A stretch of DNA of 53,299 nucleotides, taken from NCBI GenBank assembly GCA_016200135.1, contig JACQFI010000049.1, forward strand, positions 1 to 53,299, written 5' to 3'. The notes beneath the pieces are model-generated. The model was not told the DNA's origin. It did not search any database and worked only from the letters and a program-made list of their open reading frames with translations. Positions 19,379 through 27,900 of the stretch are shown here, piece after piece; the first letter of the stretch is position 1; the number at the start of each line of letters is the position of its first letter. This DNA comes from Planctomycetota bacterium (GTDB lineage: Bacteria; Planctomycetota; SZUA-567; H5-PLA8). The position numbers were made by a program, and so were the translations under genes.

Positions 19379-20026
19379 CTACTCCTCCCGCGCCGCCTTG
19401 AGCGCCGCGACGAAGCGCGCCGCGGTCTCGGTCATCTCCTTGAACTTCTTCTCCTTGATCTTCTTGGTGTCGAAGAGCGAGCCGCCCGCGCCGACCGCGT
19501 AGGCGCCGGCCTTGACGAAATCGCCGACGGTCTTCTCGTCCACGCCGCCGGTGGGCACCATGGGGATGTGCGGCAGCGGCGCGCGCAGGGCCTTGATGTA
19601 CGCCGCGCCGCCGAGGGACGCGGGGAAGATCTTCACCGCGTCCGCGCCCAGGTCCCACGCGCGCACGACTTCCGAGGGTGTGAAGGCGCCGGGCAGGATC
19701 GGAACGCCGAAGCGCTTGGCCGCGCCGATGACGCGCTCGTCGGTGTTCGGCGCCACGAGAAACGTGGCGCCCGCGTCGACGGCGTCCTCGGCGTCTTCCT
19801 GATGCATCACCGTGCCGGCTCCGAGCAGCACCGAGTCGCCCATCTCGCGGTGGATCGCGTGGATCACCGAAGGTGCGCCGGGCACCGTAAAGGTGACCTC
19901 GATGGCGCGGATGCCGCCTTCCACCACGGCGCGCACGCCCGCGAGCGCGTCCTCTTCGCTGTCGGCGCGGACCACCAGGATCGCGCCCAAGTCTCCAATC
20001 CGTTGCAGAACCTCTTTGGCGTTCAA
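19379..20026 (-). CDS. eda: KDPG/KHG aldolase
   Basis: The 215-residue TIM-barrel protein carries the class I aldolase residues: the conserved glutamate in GIRAIEVTFTVPGA and the Schiff-base lysine in GADAVKIFPAS. Other typical elements are LLGAGTVM, FLVAPNTDERVI and MVPTGGVDEKT. It cleaves 2-keto-3-deoxy-6-phosphogluconate to pyruvate and glyceraldehyde-3-phosphate (Entner-Doudoroff or hexuronate breakdown). No edd gene is in the window. The start is a TTG at 20026 that overlaps the larB stop codon by four bases (TTGA) with AAGGAGG eight bases before it. A much longer frame reaching 20965 is overprinting. Translation is probably coupled to larB. Confidence 0.93.
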   Translation of the reverse strand: MNAKEVLQRIGDLGAILVVRADSEEDALAGVRAVVEGGIRAIEVTFTVPGAPSVIHAIHREMGDSVLLGAGTVMHQEDAEDAVDAGATFLVAPNTDERVIGAAKRFGVPILPGAFTPSEVVRAWDLGADAVKIFPASLGGAAYIKALRAPLPHIPMVPTGGVDEKTVGDFVKAGAYAVGAGGSLFDTKKIKEKKFKEMTETAARFVAALKAAREE

Positions 20027-20868
20027 CGCGTACTCCTCCTTGTGTTCTTTTTCTGTGTGCGTGCCCGGCGCGGATCGCCGTTGCTTGCGCGCCTGCCGTT
20101 CTGCGCGTGCCCGAGCTTCGCGGCCGAATTCAACATCCGCAAGGCGGCGGCCGCGGCGCCGAAGCCGTTGTCGATGTTCACGACGGTTACGCCCGCCGCG
20201 CAGGTGTTCAGCATGCCCAGAAGCGCCGCCACGCCGCCGAAGCTGGCACCGTACCCGATGCTCGTCGGAACCGCCACTACGGGCGCTCCGACCAGGCCGC
20301 CCACAACGCTGGGCAGTGCGCCTTCCATGCCCGCCACGGCGATGACCACCGGGGCCGTGCGGATCTCCGGGAGCGTGTGCAGCAGCCGGTGAATCCCCGC
20401 CACGCCTACGTCGTACACCGCTCGTGAAGGACACCCGAAAGCTTCGAGGGTCTCGCGGGCCTCTTCCGCGACCGGAATGTCGCTGGTCCCGGCCGTCACC
20501 ACCGCCACCGGCTGGACCTGCAGGCGGAGCGTCGCGCAGCCCACTCTTGCAGTCCGTGCCCGTTCGTTCCGGTGCACACCCGGGAAGCGCTTGGCGACGG
20601 CGCGCATCTGTTCTTCGGAGAGCCGCGTGGCCAGGACGACTTCGTGGCGCTGCCGGGCGCGTTCGAGGATGGCCAGCAGGTCTTCTATGCGCTTGCCGGA
20701 CCCGAAGACGACTTCCGCCATGCCGCAGCGGAGGTGGCGGTGGTGGTCGAGTTTCGCGAAGCCCATCTCGGCGAAGGGCAACTCGGCCAGGCGCGCCTCG
20801 GCGTCCGCGATCTTCAGGCTGCCGCGCCGAACGTCCAGCAGCAGCTCTCGCAAGCGGTGGGAATCCAT
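20023..20868 (-). CDS. larB: LarB, nickel-pincer cofactor biosynthesis carboxylase
   Basis: The 281-residue protein has the LarB layout. A helical N-terminus runs MDSHRLRELLLDVRRGSL and KLDHHRHLRCGMAEVVFGSG, and from about 117 a PurE-like C-terminal domain follows (VAVVTAGTSDIPVAEEARET, YDVGVAGIHRLL, VVIAVAGMEGALPSVVGGL, VAVPTSIGYGASFGGVAALL). LarB carboxylates and hydrolyses nicotinic acid adenine dinucleotide to start the pincer cofactor used by lactate racemase LarA and its relatives. LarC, LarE and LarA are not in the window. The tail beyond about 250 is basic and poorly conserved. It shares a four-base overlap with eda. No ribosome site is obvious before the ATG. Confidence 0.9.
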   Translation of the reverse strand: MDSHRLRELLLDVRRGSLKIADAEARLAELPFAEMGFAKLDHHRHLRCGMAEVVFGSGKRIEDLLAILERARQRHEVVLATRLSEEQMRAVAKRFPGVHRNERARTARVGCATLRLQVQPVAVVTAGTSDIPVAEEARETLEAFGCPSRAVYDVGVAGIHRLLHTLPEIRTAPVVIAVAGMEGALPSVVGGLVGAPVVAVPTSIGYGASFGGVAALLGMLNTCAAGVTVVNIDNGFGAAAAALRMLNSAAKLGHAQNGRRASNGDPRRARTQKKNTRRSTR

Positions 20869-21009
20869 GGAAACGTTTTCGCGCCTTTCCGGCGGGCGTC
20901 AAGGACGGGCGAGGCATCCGATTTTTCCGGTTGGCGCTCTTGCCGATCCTTGATAGAAGCACCACGCGCTTGCACGACTTCCCTTGGATTCCCGCCGGCC
21001 AGACGGCCG

Positions 21010-22500
21010 ATGGCCCCCAATTTCATGGAGTACTTGTTGGTGAACGATCAAGCGCATGGAGTATCAGCCGGTTTTCGCGGGCCGAAGTGCTGGATCGTCA
21101 CGCTGACGAGCGGTCTGATAGCCGGTTTTGCGCTGAGCATGGTCCTTCAGGAACCGGCGCTGCTGACCAACCGCCGTCCAGATGTTCAGCCGTTCCTCGC
21201 CGTGCCGTTTGGGCTGCTCCTGCTTTCCATTGCGCTGATGCCGTTCATCAACCCGAAAATCTGGGAACATCACTATCCCGACTTCGCCTTTTTTCTCGGC
21301 GGCAGCGTCATCTCCTACTATGTGACGGGCCTGAATGGCTTCGGCCCCGGCCGCATCGAAGAGGTGGCGTTGCAGTATTTCGAGTTTATCGCGCTCATCG
21401 GCAGCCTCTTTATTGTCACCGGCGGCATCCATATCGACATCACCGGCAAAAGTACGCCCGCCATCAACACCGCGCTGTTGGCCGTGGGCGCGGTCCTGTC
21501 CAATTTGTTTGGGACCACCGGCGCTTCGGCGCTGCTGATCCGGCCGTACATTCGCATCAACAAGCACCGCATCCGGCCCTTCCACGTGATGCTCTTTATT
21601 TTCATCGTCTCGAACTGCGCGGGCAGCCTGACACCCATTGGCGATCCGCCGCTCTTCCTGGGCTACATCAACGGCGTGCCCTTTATGTGGACGATGGTCC
21701 ATTGCCTGCCGGCGTGGGGCTTCTGCGTCGGCATGCTGCTGATCGTCTTCTACGCCATGGACGCGCGAGCGCTTAAGGAACATGCAGGTGAGAACGCTGC
21801 GGACGATCCACCGGACGAAAAGACATCCGTTTCCGTTTCGGGCAAGCTGAACTTTATTTTCCTGGGCGTCGTGATCTGCGGTGTGTTCCTGGACCGCCTC
21901 TTGGAACCGCTGCATCTCCCGCACTTCCCCTACGGGGCCTGCCTGCAGGTCGCCGCGGCCGTGGCCGCATACAAGACCTCCACGCCGGATAACCTGAAAG
22001 CGAACGAGTTCACCTTTAATCCGATCAAAGAGGTTGGGCTGCTCTTTGTCGGCATCTTTGCCACGATGGTCCCGGCGCTCGACTACCTGGAGAATCACGC
22101 GGCCGACCTGAAGGTCTCCTCGCCGACGGCGCTCTATTGGGCCTCGGGCGCGCTCTCGTCGTTCCTGGACAACGCTCCGACCTACCTGAACTTTTTCACT
22201 GCCGCTCATGGTCTGGCTGGGATGACGGTGGGCGGAGCGGGCACGCAGGCGTGGCTCGCGCTGCCCACGGTGGGCGCGACGGGTTTCACGCCCGCGAAGA
22301 CGCTCCTGGCGATCTCACTGGGGTCGGTCTTCTTCGGCGCAAACACGTACATCGGCAATGGCCCGAACTTTATGGTCAAAGCGATCAGCGAAGCCTCCGG
22401 CGTGAAGATGCCCAGTTTCTTCGGGTACATCCTGAAGTACACCATCCCGATCCTCCTACCCATCTTCCTGATCGTCTGGATCGTCTTCATCAGAGGCTGA
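21010..22500 (+). CDS. NhaD-like sodium:proton antiporter (ion transporter superfamily)
   Basis: The 496-residue integral membrane protein has about 11 to 12 hydrophobic helices. Family-type segments are ITGKSTPAINTALLAVGAVL, NLFGTTGASALLIRPYI, the strongly conserved NCAGSLTPIGDPPLFLGYI, ALSSFLDNAPTYLNFF, and ISLGSVFFGANTYIGNGPNF. These repeated re-entrant loops (SNxxG...TPIGDPP and SxFxDNAPTxL) mark the NhaD/ArsB/citrate ion transporter superfamily, most like NhaD. It probably exchanges Na+ for H+ at the inner membrane. Long in-frame extensions upstream to 20572 are overprinting of larB. The start is uncertain: ATG at 21010 or 21025, neither with a clear ribosome site. Confidence 0.85.
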   Translation: MAPNFMEYLLVNDQAHGVSAGFRGPKCWIVTLTSGLIAGFALSMVLQEPALLTNRRPDVQPFLAVPFGLLLLSIALMPFINPKIWEHHYPDFAFFLGGSVISYYVTGLNGFGPGRIEEVALQYFEFIALIGSLFIVTGGIHIDITGKSTPAINTALLAVGAVLSNLFGTTGASALLIRPYIRINKHRIRPFHVMLFIFIVSNCAGSLTPIGDPPLFLGYINGVPFMWTMVHCLPAWGFCVGMLLIVFYAMDARALKEHAGENAADDPPDEKTSVSVSGKLNFIFLGVVICGVFLDRLLEPLHLPHFPYGACLQVAAAVAAYKTSTPDNLKANEFTFNPIKEVGLLFVGIFATMVPALDYLENHAADLKVSSPTALYWASGALSSFLDNAPTYLNFFTAAHGLAGMTVGGAGTQAWLALPTVGATGFTPAKTLLAISLGSVFFGANTYIGNGPNFMVKAISEASGVKMPSFFGYILKYTIPILLPIFLIVWIVFIRG

Positions 22501-22503
22501 ACG

Positions 22504-22610
22504 GCGCGTAGAGCGTGACGGCGTGTCAGCGTAGAGCGTAGAGCGAACCGAGCCCCTGCCTTATTGGTATCGCTCTACGCTCTACGCTCTACGCACCACG
22601 CTCTACATAG
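22504..22610. repeat. tandem heptamer (GTAGAGC) with inverted copies
   Basis: Units of GTAGAGC/GCTCTAC occur as a left array and a right, inverted array just after the antiporter stop codon. The 19 bases at 22528-22546 pair without a mismatch with 22570-22588, around a 23-base loop. The element can form a strong RNA hairpin and may act as terminator. It belongs with the other palindromic tandem-repeat elements at 46315, 52472 and 52915. Confidence 0.8.
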
Positions 22611-22750
22611 TACCCCTTCGATTTCGCTCAAGCCGCGCCCGTGCTTTCACGATAACGATGAATGAGCCCAGGTATCCCGAGGGCGGGGCCTCCCTTGCGT
22701 GGAGTGTTCACGCGTGCGGAGGCGTGGGGAATCCCGGAAAGGAACAGGCC

Positions 22751-23845
22751 GTGAGCGACGCCACCAATTCTTCGATGCCGTCATCCGCAGGGCCGTCGGC
22801 CGTGCGTCCGGCGCCCAACAAGACGACCTCCGTAGCCGATGGCGCGGCAAAGGTCTTTCGCGAGTTTAAATGGGGTTTGCTGACCCTCTTTCTGCTGATG
22901 GTCGTGGTGATCGGCCTCGTCTACGACGGCGGCCGCAAGAAGACCGCCGAAGCGCCCAAGCTGCCCGCAACCTCGGCGCCGCCCGCTTCCGAACAGCCGC
23001 AAGACCTGGTACCCGGTCTGGGACCGCAAAATTCCCAGGCAAACGATCCGCACGCGCCCAGGCTGCCCGATGTGGCGCAGCCTCCGGATACCGGATCGGG
23101 TTCTTACACGGGCACGGGTACCACGACGCAAGACCCGCGGCTGAACAATCCCATGGTCGAAGTGCCGCCGGTTCCGCCCGGCCCGCCGAAAACACCCAAG
23201 GCCGGCCAACCCATGCCTATAAAGGGCGTGGTGCAGCCGGATCCCAAGTCGCCGGAGACCGCCGGTCCCGAGAACGTGTACGTCGTTCAGCCCGGAGACT
23301 CGCTCTCGTCGATCTCCAATAAGAACTTTCCCGGCAGGACGCAGACGGGCATCAAGGCCATCCTGGCAGCGAATAAAGATACTTTGCCCGATCCCAACCG
23401 CCTGAAGGTGGGCATGAAACTGAAGATTCCGGCGCTCGCGGAGAAGGCGCCCGTCGCCGCGATTCCGGCCGAGCACTCGGATAAGCCGGCTCCCGCGCCC
23501 AAGCTCGCGGAAGGCTCGGAAGGGACCTACACGGTTCAAGCCGGCGACACCTTGGAGAAGATCGCACGCAAGCTCTACAAAGACGGGAATCGGTGGAACG
23601 ATATCTACGAACAGAACCGCGACAAGCTCTCCGACCCGAGCCGGCTGAAAGTCGGCATGCAGCTCAAGGTCAGCGGTGCGAAAGAGAGCATCTCGGCCGA
23701 AGAGACCAAAAAGAAGGCGACGGAACCCGGCAAAGAAGAGCGGAGTTCAAAGAAGGAGAAGCCGACCACGACCGCCGAGAAGCACGAAGACACCGGCGTA
23801 GTCCCCGCGGCTTCCAGCAACGACCGGCCGATGTGGATGCCCTGA
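22751..23845 (+). CDS. membrane-anchored protein with two LysM domains
   Basis: The 364-residue protein starts with a GTG at 22751 preceded by AAAGGA. One transmembrane helix at about 40-60 (WGLLTLFLLMVVVIGLVYDG) follows a short cytoplasmic tail. A long Pro-rich linker leads to LysM 1 at about 177-229 (VYVVQPGDSLSSISNKNF, LKVGMKLKIP) and LysM 2 at about 258-308 (TYTVQAGDTLEKIARKLYKD, LKVGMQLKVS), then a charged tail. LysM domains bind N-acetylglucosamine in peptidoglycan, so this protein probably tethers the inner membrane to the wall in the periplasm. No catalytic domain is present. A start at 22658 is possible, but it has no ribosome site. Confidence 0.85.
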   Translation: MSDATNSSMPSSAGPSAVRPAPNKTTSVADGAAKVFREFKWGLLTLFLLMVVVIGLVYDGGRKKTAEAPKLPATSAPPASEQPQDLVPGLGPQNSQANDPHAPRLPDVAQPPDTGSGSYTGTGTTTQDPRLNNPMVEVPPVPPGPPKTPKAGQPMPIKGVVQPDPKSPETAGPENVYVVQPGDSLSSISNKNFPGRTQTGIKAILAANKDTLPDPNRLKVGMKLKIPALAEKAPVAAIPAEHSDKPAPAPKLAEGSEGTYTVQAGDTLEKIARKLYKDGNRWNDIYEQNRDKLSDPSRLKVGMQLKVSGAKESISAEETKKKATEPGKEERSSKKEKPTTTAEKHEDTGVVPAASSNDRPMWMP

Positions 23846-23902
23846 AGAAGCACCTTTCGAAGAGCCTATCCGCCGGAGGATAAGGTTTCCTCCGTCCCCG
23901 TC

Positions 23903-23932
23903 GGCCCGGAAGATCGCGAGGTCTTCCGGGCC
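23903..23932 (+). terminator. hairpin after the LysM gene
   Basis: GGCCCGGAAGA at 23903-23913 and its exact complement at 23922-23932 enclose an eight-base loop, 57 bases after the LysM stop codon. No T-run follows, so termination is likely but not certain. Confidence 0.6.
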
Positions 23933-24078
23933 GCCTCCCATTATAGAATTGTGATTCTACAATTCTCATGTGCAAAATGAGTTTGGTGATTAAAATCGCT
24001 GCACCATAGGGCGCTCAGGGGCAGCACAGGGTCACTTCCTTGCGCACTTTGGTGTTCAGATTGCACGAAGACTAGTAT

Positions 24079-24106
24079 TTGACAAGGGTTGCCCTTCAGT
24101 TACACT
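24079..24106 (+). promoter_or_regulatory. sigma70-type promoter of the HTH-PilZ gene
   Basis: A perfect TTGACA (24079-24084) is followed after 16 bases by TACACT (24101-24106). The ATG is 77 bases downstream of the -10 box. The rest of the 337-base gap from 23846 holds the LysM hairpin and nothing else that I recognise. Confidence 0.65.
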
Positions 24107-24130
24107 GTGTGCATTCGATCTTATGCACAC
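24107..24130. promoter_or_regulatory. inverted repeat (candidate operator) directly after the -10 box
   Basis: GTGTGCAT at 24107-24114 and ATGCACAC at 24123-24130 are exact complements, separated by eight bases. The position over the expected transcription start, and a LacI-type DNA-binding protein encoded next, suggest autoregulation. Confidence 0.55.
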
Positions 24131-24182
24131 GGGGCGTTAATGTCCTGTGACTAAAGGCGAACTTGGTAAAGGAGGAATGCAC

Positions 24183-24761
24183 ATGGGTGTCAGCCAGCAG
24201 GCCATCGCGGACGCTCTTGGTCTGTCACGCACCACGGTAACTAAAATCCTGAACCGTGACCCCAAGTATTCCGCCAGTGAGGCAACCCGAGATCTTGTCT
24301 TCCGTACGGCGGAGAAGATGGGATACGACTTCACGACTATCCGCAGGCCCTTTAAAAGCGAATACGGCCGCACCGAGATCAACGCGCAGTGTGTGATTGA
24401 GGTCGTCCTCGAGAGCGGCGAGATCTTCGATAAGGGCGAGGCCACGGCGCGCAACATCGGCGTGGGCGGCGCGCTGATCACAGCACTCAAGCTCCCCAGG
24501 GACGTGCTCCCGTTGAAGCCTTTTACGCTGCGCGTGCGTTTCACCGACCTGCCCGCGCTGGCGAACCTCGTCGGCGAGTGCCAGGTTGTGCGCCTGACGG
24601 ACTCCACGGAAGCCGGCCAGCCCGAGTTCGGCGTGAAGTTCATCAACGCCTCGGTCTCGGACCGCAAGATTCTCAAGGACTTCATCGATATCGCGGTGGC
24701 GGCCCGCCAGGCGGCGCGCGCCGAGGCCATGGCGTCCCAACAGGGCAGCTCGCAGGCCTGA
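24183..24761 (+). CDS. LacI-type helix-turn-helix fused to a PilZ domain
   Basis: The 192-residue protein has a LacI-family DNA-binding domain at residues 3-50: VSQQAIADALGLSRTTVTKI holds the helix-turn-helix, and AEKMGYDF is the usual end of the headpiece. In place of the periplasmic-binding-like sugar domain it has a PilZ-like beta-barrel at about 60-170. N91-IGVGG-A stands for the (D/N)xSxxG motif with Gly replacing Ser, and an Arg-Arg pair lies at 54-55. The canonical RxxxR c-di-GMP motif is not clear, so c-di-GMP binding is uncertain. The ATG at 24183 is chosen because GGAGG lies seven bases upstream. It is monocistronic, with a promoter, a palindrome over the start site and a strong terminator. 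The target genes are unknown. Confidence 0.8.
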   Translation: MGVSQQAIADALGLSRTTVTKILNRDPKYSASEATRDLVFRTAEKMGYDFTTIRRPFKSEYGRTEINAQCVIEVVLESGEIFDKGEATARNIGVGGALITALKLPRDVLPLKPFTLRVRFTDLPALANLVGECQVVRLTDSTEAGQPEFGVKFINASVSDRKILKDFIDIAVAARQAARAEAMASQQGSSQA

Positions 24762-24820
24762 GCGGACCATAGAGCCGCATCCAGGGCTCTTGCCGGTTCT
24801 TCTCGATTCCGTGCTTTAAG

Positions 24821-24846
24821 TACCCGCGTTCCGCGGGTATTTTTTT
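24821..24846 (+). terminator. rho-independent terminator of the HTH-PilZ gene
   Basis: TACCCGCG (24821-24828) pairs with CGCGGGTA (24832-24839) over a three-base loop and is followed by seven T residues. Confidence 0.93.
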
Positions 24847-24908
24847 GCCTTGAGGCCATTCGACGCGCGTCCAACTCTACAGAATCGTCCTTCAGGAGAA
24901 ATCCACTT

Positions 24909-27900
24909 ATGCCACGCCGCCTTGGCCAAAGAGCCGCAGTCTACGGTTGCCTGGCGCTGCTTTTATGGATGGTGCAATTCAGGCCGGAAGCGGCAGAGGT
25001 CAAGGCCCCGCCGGTGGATACCGGCGGCGTGCACGCCCTTGGCGGAAAACCGGCCAGCGCCGAGGCCGAACGTGGCTTCAAAGTCCTGCTGGAAGGCAAA
25101 GAATCCGAAGCGTTCCCGATCTTCGAAGCCGCATCGAAGAAGGGCGGCGACGCCACCGCAACGTTCGGACTGGCGTTGCATCAGCGGCTGCGCGGGTATC
25201 CGCAGGAAGCCCTCGAGTCGCTGACCAAGGCGTTGCTTGACGGACGGCAGGAACCCTGGGCCGAAGTCTACCTGGATCTGGCCGAAGACCTGCTTCCCGA
25301 ATGCCGTGAGCCCAAGCCGTTCCTCGAGGCCGCCGCGGCGCTGGAAGGCGACGCGAACCTCCGGCCGTATCTGCGCGACCGCGTCCGCCACGTACGGGCC
25401 GAATGGTTGCAGGACGGCGGCAGGTATGCGGAGGCCGCGCAAGCCTACGCGCCTCTTCAGTACCTGACTTCCTGGGCCCTGATCGGACCGTTCGACAACC
25501 GGGACAAGGCGGGCTTCGAGACCGAATACGAGCCGGAGAACGAGGTCCAGTTCGAGAAACCCGTGCCCGGCCGCAACCGCCCGGTCGCATGGTTCTCTCC
25601 CAAAGCCGTGCCGATGAACGGCGTCGTCAATCTTGCGCAGGTCTTCGAACCCAACACGCATTCGCTCGCGTACGGCGTCACCTTCGTCAAGGTCGACCAG
25701 GCGCAGTGGGCGGTCATGCGCGTCGGTTGCGCCGGCGCGATCAAGGTCTGGCTCAACGAGCGCGAAGTGCTGCAACTCAACGAGTACAACGACTACGCGC
25801 CCGAAAAGGGCGCTGCGCCCGTCTACCTTCAAAAGGGCGTGAACCAGTTGTTGGTCAAGTCGGCGGTCGTGGAGGATACCGGCTGGTCGTTCTCCGTCCG
25901 CTTCTCGAAACCGGAAGGCGGCCCCGTGCCGGGCCTCCTGGCCGACGCCGGCGCCGAGACCCTGAAGGCTTACAAATCGGCCAACGTGGGCCGCGGCACG
26001 CCGCTGCTCGAGCCGCAGGACCCCGATCTGGGCGTCGTGGTGAAGATGCGCGACGCGTTGAAGGGCAAGCCGAACGATGCCCTGCTGCGCGCCTTTTACG
26101 GGTATGAGATGGACGCGCGCAAGCTGGGCAATCGGGAAGACAACATCACCGTCAAAGAGTATGTCAAGGCGGTGGACCTGTGCCCGCAGTGCCCGCTCTT
26201 CCGCTTCATGCTCTCCTTCGGAACCACGGACTTGAATCAGGCTCGCCAGGCCGCGGAAGCGGCGCTCAAGAGCCATCCCGATCTGCCGCGCGCCTACGAA
26301 CGCCTGACGCAACTGGCCTCGCTCTCGAACCTGGAACTCACCGCCGAAGAGTATGCGCGGCAGGCGTTCGCGAAGTTCGGCGCCGAGCGCTCCGGCGAAT
26401 GCCCGCTTTATCTCGCCTCGGCGCTCCAGCAGCGGGGGGAAGCCGCGGAGGCTTACCGCCTGATCAAGGCTTACACCGGGCGCAATCCGTACAATGCCCA
26501 GGGTTGGGAAACGCTGCTGGGCCTTGAAACGACCAATCGGGATCGGCGCGAGACGCTCAAGCAGGCGCTCACCTATTGCGGGGGCGACCAGTCTCTGCGC
26601 AGCCAGTTCGCCTCCGATCTTAGCAATCAGGAGAAAGATAGGGAATCCGCGGAGTACCTCGAATCCAGCCTCGCGGTCGATCCCTTCGCCATCGGGCAAT
26701 GGGTGAGCGTTTCGCGCGCGTGGCGGCGCGCGGGCGACGAAGCCAAGGCGCGCGCGCTGCTCGAACAGGCCCGCGCCGAGGCGCCCGAGAATCCGGGGCT
26801 CCTGCTGACGCTGGGCCTCGAGGCATTCCGCGCGAACGACTTGAAGGCCGCGGAGGAGTTCTGGCGCGGCGCCTTGAATGTGAAGCCGAATTTCCCCGAG
26901 ATTAAGGATCTGCTCACGGAGATCTCCAAGGGCAAGGGCATCGACCGGGACTTTTTCGCCGCTTACGACGTCGACGTGAAGAGTCTGCCCGTGCCCAAGC
27001 CCGAGGACTACCCGAAGGACCATTCGGTGACGATGCTCAAGCAGGAGGTCGTGCGCGTGAACCCCAACGGCACCACCAGCCGCATGGTCCACCTGGTCGC
27101 GAAACTGCTGCGGCAGGAAGGCGTCGCCGCTCTGCAGAATCACCAGATCAACTATGAGCCGCAGCGCCAGATCGTGGACATTTTAAAGGCGTCGGTGATC
27201 ACGCCTGAAGGCCGCGAGCTGGCGCGCGCGAACATCAACGACCGCACCACCTCCGCGGCGATGGGCGTGCAGACGCTCATTTACGACGAATACCACCTGA
27301 AGGAGATCTTCTTCCGCGACTTGGAACCGGGCTCCATCGTCGATCTCCAGTACATTGTCCGCGACAACGGCGAGAACATTTACGGCGACTACTTCGCCGA
27401 TCTGAACTACCTGGGCGACGACCAGCCCGTCCAGCGCGCGCAGTACATTCTCGACCTGCCCAAGAGCCGCGAGTTCCAGAAAAAGGCCTTCCGGATCAAC
27501 CTGAACCCCGAGCGCCTGGATTCCAAAGACCCGGCCCGGGAAGTCTGGAAGTGGGAGGCCCGCGACCAGGCGGGGATCATCCAGGAACGTTCCATGCCGC
27601 CCATGCTGGACATGCTCCCCTTCGTCCAGACCACAAGCATGAAGACCTGGCAGGAGGTCAGCACCTGGTACTGGAATCTGGCCAAGGACTCGATCGTCGT
27701 GGACGACGACATGAAGAAGATCGTCGCCCAGATCACCGCCGACGCGCAGACGCCGACGGAGAAACTCCGCGCGGTGCACGATTGGGTCATCAAGAAGATC
27801 CGCTACCTCGGGATCGAGTTCGGCCGCAACGGCTTCAAGCCGCACCGTTCCACGGAATCCTTCAAGGCCCTGTACGGCGATTGCAAAGATACCGCCACGC

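Noticed and set aside
19379..20965. 528-codon frame as one long gene including eda
   Set aside because: Only the last 215 codons match KDPG aldolase. The first part overprints larB and reads as an Arg/Pro/Gly-rich string. TTG at 20026 with a four-base overlap is a better start.
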